Shown one piece after another: positions 11,938-19,607 of a DNA stretch of 64,000 bases (positions are counted from its first letter, which is position 1; every line of letters begins with the position of its first letter). The notes under the pieces were generated by a model. The model was not told the origin of the DNA, searched no databases, and saw only the letters and a list, made by a program, of their open reading frames with translations. The stretch lies in NCBI GenBank assembly GCA_021397845.1, contig CM038040.1:44101088-44165087 (forward strand), written 5' to 3'. A program made the translations under genes and the position numbers. This stretch comes from Areca catechu (taxonomy: Eukaryota; Streptophyta; Magnoliopsida; Arecales; Arecaceae).

Positions 11938-11942
11938 CGGGC
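11938..11942. repeat. Target-site duplication CGGGC, right copy
   Basis: Second copy of the Sirevirus target duplication, matching 849-853; the 185-bp repeat resumes here in phase. Confidence 0.85.
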
Positions 11943-14300
11943 CCTCCTGCTCCTTCACCAGGTGGCACCCCAAGACGGGTCCACCTCGGCCGAAGTCGAG
12001 CCCGACTCTGCCACTCCGCCAGGTGTCCACCCAAGAGGGGTCCAACTCGGTCGAAGCTGGTGGCCTTCCGCTCCCTCGCCAGGTGCCACCCCAAGATGGG
12101 TCCACCTTTGTCGAGGTCGAGCCGGGCCCTCCTGCAGCTTCACCAGGTGGCACCCCAAGACGGGTCCACCTCAGCCAAAGTCGAGCCCCTTTCTGCCACT
12201 CCGCCAGGTGTCCACCCAGGAGGGGTCCACCTCGGCCGAAGCTAGCGGCCTCTGCTCCCTCGCCAGGTGGCACCCCAAGACGGGTCCACCTCTGCTGAGG
12301 TCGAGCCGGGCCCTCCTGCTCCTTCGCTAGGTAGCACCCCAAGACGGGTCCACCTCAGCCGAAGTCGAGCATCTCCCTGCCACTCCACCGGGTGTCCACC
12401 TAGGAGGGGTCTACCACGGTCAAAGCTGGCGGTCCCTCGCTCCTTCGCCAGATGGCACCCCAAGACGGGTCCACCTCTGCCGAGGTCGAGCCAGGCCCTC
12501 CTGCTCCTTCGCTAGGTGGCACCCCAAGACGGGTCCACCTCGGCCAAAGTCGAGCCTCTCTCTGCCACTCCGCCAGGTGTCCACCTAGGAGGGGTCCACC
12601 TCGGCTAAGGCTGGCGGCCCCTCGCTCCCTCGCCGGGTGGCACCCCAAGACGGGTCCACCTCTGCCAAGGTCGAGCCAGGCCCTCCTGCTCCTTCGCCAA
12701 GTGGCACCCCAAGACGGGTCCACCTCGGTCGAAGTCCAGCCCCTCTCTGCCACTCCGCCAGGTGTTCACCCAGGAGGGGTCCACCTCGACCGAAGCTGGC
12801 GGCCTTCTGCTCCCTCGCCAGGTGGCACCCCAAGACGAGTTCACCTCTGCCGAGGTCGAGCCGGGCCCTCCTGCTCCTTCGCTAGGTAGCACCCCAAGAT
12901 GGGTCCACCTCGATCGAAGCCGAGCATCTCCCTGCCACTCCATCGGAAGTCCACCCAGAAGGGGTCCACCTCGGCTGAAGCTGGCGGCCCCTCGCTAGGT
13001 GGCACCCCAAGACGGGTCCACCTCTACCGAGGTCGAGCCGGGCCCTCCTGCTCCTTTGCCAGGTGGCACCCCAAGACGGGTCCACCTCGGCCGAAGTCAA
13101 GCCTCTCTCTGCCACTCTGCCAGGTGTCCACCCAGGAGGGGTCCACCTCGGCTGAAGCTGGCGGCCCCTCGCTCCCTCGCCAGGTGGCACCCCAAGACGG
13201 GTCCACCTCTGACGAGGTCGAGCCGGGCCCTCCTGCTCCTTCGCCAGGTAGCACCCCAAGATGGGTCCACCTCGGCCGAAGTCGAGCCTCTCTCTGCCAC
13301 TCCACCGGGTATCCACCTAGGAGGGATCCACCTTGGCTGAAGCTGGAGGTCTTCTGCTCCCTCGCCAGGTGGCACCCCAAGACGGATCCACCTCTATCGA
13401 GGTCGAGCCGAGCCCTCCTGCTCCTTCGCCAGGTGGCACCCCAAAATGGGTATACCTCGGTCGAAGTCGAGCCCCTCTCTGCCACTCCACCGGGTGTCCA
13501 CCCAGGAGGGGTCCACCTCGGTCGAAGCTGGCGGCCTTCCGCTCCCTCGCCAGGTGGCACCCCAAGACGGGTCCACCTCTACCGAGGTCGAGCCGGGCCC
13601 TCCTGCTCCTTCGCCAGGTGGCACCCCAAGACGGGTCCACCTCGGCCGAAGTCGAGCCCCTCTCTGCCACTCCGTCAGGTGTCCACCCAGGAGGGGTCCA
13701 CCTCGGTCGAAGCTGGCGGCTCCTCGCTCCCTCGTCAGGTGGCATCCTAAGACGGGTCCATCTCTGCCGAGGTCGAGCCGGGCCCTCCTGCTCCTTCGCT
13801 AGGTAGCACCCCAAGATGGGTCCACCTCGACCGAAGTCGAGCATCTTTCTGCCACAACGTCGGGTGTCCACCCAGGAGGGGTCCACCTCGGCCGAAGCTG
13901 GCGGCCCATCGCTCCCTCGCCAGGTGGCATCCCAAGACGAGTCCACCTTCCCGAGGTCGAGCCGGGCCCTCCTGCTCCTTCGCTAGGTAGCACCCCAAGA
14001 CGGATCCACCTCGGTTGAAGTCGAGCCTCTCTCTGCCACTCCACCGGGTGTCCACCCAGGAGGGGTCTATCTCGGCCGAAGTTGGCGGCCCCTCGCTCCC
14101 TCTCCAGGTGGCACCCCAAGACGGGTCCACCTCTGCCAGGGTCGAGCCGGGCCCTCCTGCTCCTTCGCCAGGTGGCACTCTAAGATGAGTCCACCTCGAC
14201 CGAAGTCGAGCCTCTCTCTGCCACTCCGTCAGGTGTCCATCCAGGAGGGGTCCACCTCAGCCAAAGCTGGCAGCCCTTGCTCCACCGCTAGGTGGCGCCC
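11943..14300 (+). repeat. 185-bp GC-rich tandem array, right part
   Basis: About 12.7 units. The GAGCC..CCCTCCTGC landmark recurs at 12121, 12305, 12490, 12675, 12860, 13037, 13222, 13407, 13592, 13777, 13961 and 14147. That gives a period of 184-186 bp with one 177-bp unit, where a subunit is shortened near 12990. Each unit has the A-B-C subunit order seen at 501-853. With the left part the array had about 14-15 units. Long open frames occur on both strands but their peptides are only proline- and arginine-rich translations of the repeat; I do not regard them as genes. Confidence 0.93.
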
Positions 14301-14832
14301 CCTGACGGGTCCACCTCGTCCGATGTCAGCCCTACTCTGCAAAGCCTCGGGCAGGGAGAGACACAGGTCACGAGGTCACCACTAGAGCCAGCGCGCGACG
14401 CGCTCCGTACAAGACGCCAGTACGGCCTGCAGTGACACGCGAAACCTCGCTTACATCAGTTAAACGGGGCCCCGCAACCGAGGAACGGAATCCTTGCGGG
14501 CAGGGGCCTGAAATGGCTAGAAGCCCATCGTCAACGCTCCAAAAGGAGAGCTCCCACGCTCGGCCCGAGGTCTCACCAGTCTTCCCCCTTTCGTGACGCA
14601 CGACGGACGAGGCGTGCCGACCACTTAACTCCCGGACTCGAAGGAGAAGGGGAGGAGAAAACTCGGAGATCTCGGGGGGCCCCAGAAGGAGACGTGGGTT
14701 GAAGGTGGTCCGGTAGTATAAAAGGGACGGTAAAAGCGGACGGACGGGTAGGCTGAAAAAGGGGAGAATATCGAGAGAACGATCCAGGGAATCCCAGAAA
14801 ATCCTCAGGTGTGAGCTCGATGAACCCGGCTC
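14301..14832 (+). other. Single-copy GC-rich segment after the array
   Basis: Follows the last degenerate repeat. It has no convincing ORF. It ends with a TATA box and a purine-rich transcribed-looking stretch, then is replaced by a microsatellite. It reads as promoter-proximal LTR sequence. Confidence 0.5.
14717..14724 (+). promoter_or_regulatory. TATA box of the array-bearing element
   Basis: TATAAAAG in a GC-rich context, followed about 30 bp later by GGACGGACGGG. It is the best core promoter on the plus strand in this region and would drive transcription towards 14830. Confidence 0.55.
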
Positions 14833-14940
14833 ATGTATATGTACATACATGTATGTACGTATATGTACATACATGTATGTACGTATATGTACATACATGT
14901 ATGTACATGTATATATATATATATATATATGTTATGTATG
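14833..14940. repeat. TATATGTACATACATG microsatellite
   Basis: Three near-perfect copies of a 24-bp unit built of self-complementary TGTACA and CATGTATG steps, then a pure TA run. The same sequence style recurs at 44530-45092. Confidence 0.9.
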
Positions 14941-15206
14941 TATATACATGATAATTCTACATGAAATCATTAGCTTTACCATCAATAACAAGGTACAGAG
15001 CATTTCATCGATTTCTAACCCTTTGGTAATCTTTCTGGCAAACCCTCTACTCAGGAAGCCAAAACCCCCTCTGGAAGCTGCTTGCAAACTTTTTTCTCCT
15101 TCGCTTCTCCCCTCTTCCCCACTCCAAACCCTACCAAAATCTCGCCCCCGTTCAAATCCCACTCCACCTCAAATCGACGACCGCGATCTGCTCCATCCCG
15201 CGATCG
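14941..15206. other. Short stretch without recognisable gene
   Basis: AT-rich to 15060, then abruptly C/T-rich and GC-rich. The change in base composition marks the start of the captured gene-fragment block. Confidence 0.5.
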
Positions 15207-15386
15207 AACACCATATCGGCATCATCCCGACCGGCAATCCCGGCACCGAACCGACTCCTCACCGCCCTGGCCTACTCCCTCCCTTTCCTCGACTCCCTCC
15301 GCTACGCGTGCTTCCTCTTCATGCACTTCCCAGCAGTCACCATCGCTGCAGCCCCATTGGTCCCCCTCATCACCGCCTACCTAGTC
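15207..15386 (+). pseudogene. TIC20: Tic20-like chloroplast import protein fragment
   Basis: The frame starting at 15207 reads NRLLTALAYSLPFLDSLRYA, then FLFMHFPAV and PLVPLITAYLVPV. This matches the first membrane part of Tic20 proteins, which have the pattern RL.A.LSY.LPFLDGL.YGRFLF.QFP followed by PL.PL...Y. Tic20 is a four-helix inner-envelope protein of the plastid import channel. Only about 45 residues are conserved and there is no downstream membrane region. The fragment runs directly into a histone H4 fragment in another frame. Likely a captured, dead piece of exon. Confidence 0.6.
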
Positions 15387-15429
15387 CCTGTTGCCGACAA
15401 CGCCCCTACGACTGCACCCGGTGACACCG

Positions 15430-15606
15430 CACGATCCCCGGGACAACATCCAGGGCCTCACCAAGCCCGCCATCCAGCATCTCGCACGGTGTGGTGGCAT
15501 GAAGCATATCAGAGACCACATCTACGAGATGAAAGGCATCCTCAAGATCTTCCTCGAGCCCATCTTTCGGGATGCCATCACCATCACCGAGTGCCCCTGC
15601 CTGTAG
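15430..15606 (+). pseudogene. H4: Histone H4 fragment
   Basis: The frame reads RDNIQGLTKPAIQHLARCGG, then IYEMKGILKIFLEPIFRDAI and TITE before diverging and ending at a TAG (15604-15606). These are the H4 alpha-1 to alpha-2 segments ([35 protein letters not shown], TYTE) with many substitutions. Several conserved arginines and lysines are lost, the N-terminal tail is missing, and so is the C-terminal third from HARRKT onwards. It cannot make a working histone. The GC-rich third positions suggest it was copied from a normal replication-type H4 gene. Confidence 0.85.
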
Positions 15607-15689
15607 ATCTCCGTCGAGCACCCCATCTTGGTGCCCCGGCTCCAAGGCGGCGTTGTTCTCCTCGCTGCCTCCACTCTGCAATAGATAGA

Positions 15690-17668
15690 GACCAAACCAT
15701 CATGGAAGAAACACAGGACCCCCCACCCTCTATTCCCTTGGGACTAACTGTTTCTCGAGCAAATTGGCGGATGGTATTCTTAATTTCAGTGGACTCTCGT
15801 GGAAGGCAAAGTTTTGGTCAAAGAATAACTAATCTAGTTATTACTCAAGACTTTGAAGAACCTCGTTAGTAGGTTGCTCTCCATCCAGATATCGGCTATC
15901 TAGGAAGTAACTCAACTAAGAGGATCTTCAAGAGAGTGCATCACTTAATACATTTCAAGTTACGATCAAGCTTGATGGACTAACCACGTATTTATCATGA
16001 TTTAGAAATATTCAGTTGCTTATCAAAAATCATGGTTTAGAGGAATATCTTATCGGCATAGCACTAAGACCTCCTAATGGAGTACCAAGAGAAGCTCAGT
16101 GGGATATAAAAATTTGGTGGTCATAGTTTTTCTACTCAATACCATGGTCCCGAGTGTCTCACAGAACGTGCAGCTATTAGAGATAGTACATGAGATATGG
16201 GAGGCCATGGCCAGATATATTCTCAACAGGCTAATCCTGCATAGGTATATGTGATCCAGTGCCATTTGAGGTAGCTTTGTCAAGGCACACTTTATGTTAC
16301 TGATTATGCTACAGAATTGAAAAAATTATAGGTTGAAGCTAACCACTACCACACCTTTAACCCGGAGAGCTTCGCAGGTATGCATCGATTTCAAAGGTAT
16401 TTGGAAGAGGAGCAAGTCTAAGATTTTTTGTATGGCTTTGTCGGATCGAGGTCCCTAACCAACTTTTCAAAAGGAATGTTCCCGTTGAAAGGGCGGAAGC
16501 ACACGATCTTAAACCGATCAGGGATGGGGCCCACAAGCTGAGCGCTACACTCATTTAGTTGACCCGATGGATTAGGCAAAGCCCTTTCGAGCTGGCCTGA
16601 AGAATGTTCGTCCTGGACCCCAACTTACCTAGCCCGTGACTGCATTGCATGGAGTGAGACCCGCAAAGGCGAGCTAGCACCCAGTCAACAGGCTTGAATT
16701 CTGAATTTGAGCCAGTTCGTGTACAACTCCTGGCTTGGAAGATATGGCAATCCTAAGTCAGACCATCTCTACTATTTTACGAGAGGAGATGAGGTCCAAA
16801 GTAATTGCTTCTATCAAGCCAGTTCACTCCACCCTCACAGCTGAACCACTGCCTCGGTCTAGTGCATAGTCGTCTACCATATGTAATTTTATTATCACAA
16901 GCTTGATCAAGACAAAGCCACTTGCTAGGAATTACATGGTCGCCCCACTCAATTTAGATGGAAAGATTGGGGCCATAGTCGTGGTCGAGATCGTGGTCAG
17001 CAAAATGCACATCTATTTGAGATAGTGGTGGAGTCTTCTATTAGTATATCCCTCGAAGACTATCAGACCATGAAACGGTTGATGGATAAATATGAATCTA
17101 CCTCTAGTTCATTGTTCATTGCCTCCCCTAGCTTCGAATAGCCCACCGTCGCATACTTCTAACTTTGCCCAGTCAGGTATTACATGTAGTATAGGTTATG
17201 CATTTAGTTATCTAGATCGTCTTCTTCCTGGATTATTGATTTTGGAGCTTCGAGTCATATGGCTGGTTCTTTTATCTCATTTAGTTCATACTTTTCTAGT
17301 TCTGGTCGAGATAAAGTTCGTATAGCTGATGGATCCCTTTCACCGATATTTGGTAAGGGAACTATCAACTGTACCCCTACTCTTCTGTTATCATTTATCT
17401 TGCATGTCCATACCTTTGTCATGAACTTGTTATCTATTAGCTCTTGAACTGTTTTGTCACCTTTTTGCCATCTCATTATATTTTTTAGGAGCTAATAACA
17501 GGAAAGAAACTTGGATATGGTAAAATGCACAATGGCCTATACTACCTAGAGAATGAAGGGGAGAGGCTTCATGATTCATTGCTCGGGTGTACTCTATTGA
17601 CAAACCTGGCTTCTTCTGAGCTCCGACTTCATCACAGATGACTAGGTCATATCATCTTTCTTGCTTTA
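15690..17668 (+). pseudogene. Copia gag-protease relic (heavily decayed)
   Basis: In broken frames one can read copia gag pieces (a segment around 16140-16330, then LNSEFEPVRVQLL near 16695), a protease segment at 17235-17450 (DFGASSHMAGSF, then a run ending MNLLSISS) and the pre-integrase piece LGYGKMHNGLYYLE with a degraded LGH motif up to about 17668. Integrase and RT are absent, so it is truncated at 3'. No LTRs were found. At least ten stops or shifts show it is old. A foreign segment interrupts gag (see 16441-16692). Confidence 0.75.
16441..16692. other. About 250-bp insert inside the copia gag relic
   Basis: The gag frame up to ...TATGGCTTTG resumes at GGCTTGAATTCTGAATTTG, so this segment is an insertion flanked by GGCTT(T)G. 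It is more GC-rich than the relic, with runs such as AGGGATGGGGCCCAC and GAGACCCGCAAAGGCG. The style is unlike the nearby TEs and recalls organelle DNA, but I could not place it in a known gene. Confidence 0.5.
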
Positions 17669-17674
17669 AGTCAG

Positions 17675-17859
17675 TTGGCGATCATGGACTCCTCCTCCTT
17701 CAGTCGCGAGCACCATTACCCCCACCACCCCTGTGGCGGTCACTTCCGTTCCCTCTCTTGGAGCATCTCCTATTCATGGTCTGTTGCCCGCCAGCTCCAG
17801 GCCATTGGGAACAACCTCGCCGCCCCCCACGGCCACGAGGTTGTGGCCACCGGTGGTCT
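17675..17859. other. GC-rich segment, unassigned
   Basis: The plus strand has an open frame starting MAIMDSSSFS and the minus strand an extension of the SKP1 frame. Neither matches anything I recognise. It is probably part of the captured gene-fragment block. Confidence 0.3.
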
Positions 17860-18039
17860 CGCGGTCAATGTCTTCACCATGAACTCGATGCTCTTGTTTG
17901 TGACGTTGGGTAAGAGGATAACTGCGCTAGCAATGGCATCCTCTATCACGTGCTTGATTGTCTGTGACTCTATCGCCACAGTCTCCTCCACCTTGAAGAC
18001 CTCGCCATCGGAGCTCTTCAAGATGATCTTCTCCGTCAT
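17860..18039 (-). pseudogene. SKP1: SKP1-like 5' fragment
   Basis: From the ATG at 18039 the minus strand reads MTEKIILKSSDGEVFKVEET, then ESQTIKHVIED and LLPNVTNKS. This is the N-terminal BTB/POZ-like part of SKP1/ASK proteins, the adaptor that joins CUL1 and F-box proteins in SCF ubiquitin ligases. About 60 of the usual ~160 residues are present and similarity ends near 17860; the C-terminal F-box-binding helices are missing. The fragment has the same orientation as the gypsy LTR at 18745-19333, so it may have been carried by that element. Confidence 0.8.
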
Positions 18040-18727
18040 CGCAGCCGGGGATCGATCGCCGAAGAGGAGTCAGAGAAGGACAGGACCAGAGAGAGGAACG
18101 ACACGTGTTTGTTTTTTTTTTTTTTTTGGGCCATATTGGCTTGGATCTGGGAAGTTCAACGAAACTTCTTCTTCTGGCTGCCGGAGGAAGCGTCACTACT
18201 CTAGTCGGATTCTGCCAGAGGATCCCATCGGCTGCGCCGCTACCAACGACTGTTGGCATCCACCTCACCATCGGGGCAGTCCAGGTTTGTCCCTTCCTCT
18301 TCTGTCTTGCCCTTTTTTTTTTTTTTTTTACTCACAGGCTTGGATCTGGAGAGGAAGGGCTTGATATAGCCGTATCATCCTCTCTGTCGACTTCCTCATC
18401 TGTCTTGCCTTTTTTTTTTTTTTTTTACTCACGGGCTTGGATCTGGAGAGGAAGGGCATGATAGAACTGTATCATCCTCCCTGTTGCCTTCCTTATCTTG
18501 GTCCGACGACCGCACAGCTCCACATCCATAATCTTCCCTCTGGTGCGATCTGTCACCAGATCTTTCACTGGCGAGATCCACCACCAAATTTGTCACCGAT
18601 GAGGTCCACCATCAGATCTGGCAGTGGGAGGGTGCCACGGTCGCTCGCCTATCCATTCGAGCTCACATCCATTTCTTTTTTTTTTTTTTTGAATTCTCCT
18701 TCCTAAGAGGGGATCGATCGCATCCCC
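18040..18727 (-). other. Leader-like region with poly(T) runs and a 97-bp duplication
   Basis: No gene recognised. Four poly(T) runs of 14-19 bases occur (about 18112, 18313, 18412, 18676). A 97-bp segment containing the T run and CTTGGATCTGGAGAGGAAGG is present twice in tandem (about 18304-18400 and 18401-18497). A third, shorter relative is near 18134. On the minus strand these are poly(A) runs downstream of a gypsy primer site. Confidence 0.6.
18304..18497. repeat. 97-bp tandem duplication with poly(T)
   Basis: CTTGGATCTGGAGAGGAAGG lies at 18339 and again at 18436, with matching flanks including the long T run and the TATCATCCTC(T/C)CTG ending. Confidence 0.85.
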
Positions 18728-18744
18728 TACCTGATGCGCCAATC
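18728..18744 (-). other. Primer-site region of a Tat-like gypsy element
   Basis: On the minus strand, GATTGGCGCATCAGGTAGGG follows the LTR end. The Tat element at 32700-44333 has GATTGGCGCGCCAGGAATGG in the same place, so the two share a primer-site type. Confidence 0.65.
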
Positions 18745-18995
18745 TGTTACCGTCAAATCATCCACGATTGACGTCGGGCATCCCCCTCGCGCTTCTGATC
18801 CTGCTCCTGGATGCGGATTGGACACATGCAAAAGATCCCAGACCGGATTTCCGGCGAGGGGCACTCCGACGCTCAAATCAGTGAACGGTCTAAGCATCAA
18901 TAGAATAGAGAATTCAAGAATAGCATAAATAAAAAAGGAAGTGAGTAGAGTAGAATGGCCTTAGACCTTGCTTACCCTTGGAGTGTCCCTTCTTA

Positions 18996-19010
18996 CCCTA
19001 TTTATAGATA
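18996..19010 (-). promoter_or_regulatory. TATA box in the minus-strand LTR
   Basis: Minus strand TATCTATAAATAGGG, a strong plant TATA context, about 250 bp upstream of the primer site, a normal U3-R distance. Confidence 0.7.
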
Positions 19011-19029
19011 TTGTAATAACCAAATATGG

Positions 19030-19240
19030 TTGAAGTGGTTATAACGGAATAATTGAATGTGGTTGTAACCGAATAACCAAATAACCGAATGTAGTTGTAA
19101 CCAAATAACAGAATAACCGAAGTAGTTGTAACAAAATAACAGAAAAACTGAAGTGATTGTAACAGAATAACAGAATAACCGAAATGATTGTAACAGAATA
19201 ATCGAATAACCGAAGTAATTGTAATATAATAACCGAAGTG
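19030..19240. repeat. Degenerate repeats in the LTR U3
   Basis: Five to six imperfect units containing AATAACCGAA and GTTGTAAC(C/A)(G/A)AATAAC. The spacing drifts between about 35 and 45 bp. Confidence 0.7.
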
Positions 19241-19333
19241 ATTGGCCTTAGTAGGCCTTAGTGGACCTTGGACCTTTAATGGACCTTGGACCTTGGACCT
19301 TTATAACAGGATTCATTAGCTTCATCGTTAACA

Positions 19334-19571
19334 ACATTTAGTTACTAAGTAAAAGTTACTTCCAACATTTTATGTGGTGCATAACCAGATTTACATGCAT
19401 AAAGTCTTATTACAACGTAGTTATAAAGGAGGATTACACCTAGAAGATGATTCCAAATTGAAGCACAAAGCAAAGCACTAGACATTCCAACATCATATAC
19501 ATGGTAGCTCCATGCCTTGTGCATCCATTCACAACAAGATTCGATCCTCTGCACCGAGCAGCAACTCACTT
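19334..19571 (-). other. 3' untranslated region of the TSJT1-like gene
   Basis: Follows the stop codon at 19574-19572 on the minus strand and ends at the gypsy LTR. An AATAAG hexamer (complement of 19408-19413) is a possible poly(A) signal. The true transcript end is not visible. Confidence 0.55.
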
Positions 19572-19607
19572 CTAATGGGTTGCTGTGAAGACTGCAGATC
19601 CTTCCAC
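19572..19607 (-). CDS. TSJT1: TSJT1-like exon 5 (last coding)
   Basis: Begins after a TATACAG acceptor and encodes VEGSAVFTATH and a TAG stop. It completes the family C-terminus GATFEVEGSAV. Confidence 0.9.
   Translation of the reverse strand: MEGSAVFTATH

Larger units (their letters stand above)
380..14832 (+). mobile_element. Array-bearing LTR-like element, copy 1 (split by a Sirevirus)
   Basis: The element begins with TGATATGGCTAC at 380; the same start occurs in reverse at 48386, with unrelated DNA outside both. After about 120 bp of shared leader comes a long array of a 185-bp GC-rich repeat (501-853 and 11943-14300), then about 530 bp of GC-rich single-copy DNA with a good TATA box (14717-14724). 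A TG start, repeats and a TATA box in that order fit the U3-R part of a very long LTR, but I see no CA end, primer site or coding region, so the class is inferred. The right edge is set where a microsatellite begins. An 11.1-kb copia element interrupts it at 854-11937. Confidence 0.45.
18745..19333 (-). repeat. LTR of a minus-strand gypsy element
   Basis: 589 bp with TGTT...AACA ends, a TATA box on the minus strand (18996-19010) and the primer site on its low-coordinate side, so it is a 5' LTR read on the minus strand. No second LTR or gag-pol was found in the window, so the element is truncated or non-autonomous. Degenerate 35-45-bp repeats of AATAACCGAA..TTGTAAC occupy 19030-19240. It lies directly downstream of the host gene 3' end and has the same orientation. 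Confidence 0.75.

Noticed and set aside
11881..14178. Many overlapping open frames of 80-280 codons on both strands in the GC-rich array
   Set aside because: They are present in several frames at once, the 185-bp period is not a multiple of three, and the peptides are Pro/Arg/Ser-rich translations of the repeat with no domain.
14368..14898. 176-codon minus-strand frame
   Set aside because: It starts in the microsatellite, has no recognisable motif, and opposes the TATA-bearing LTR-like sequence.
17092..17325. Separate small gene in the plus strand
   Set aside because: It overlaps the decayed copia protease region, whose family match is in another frame.
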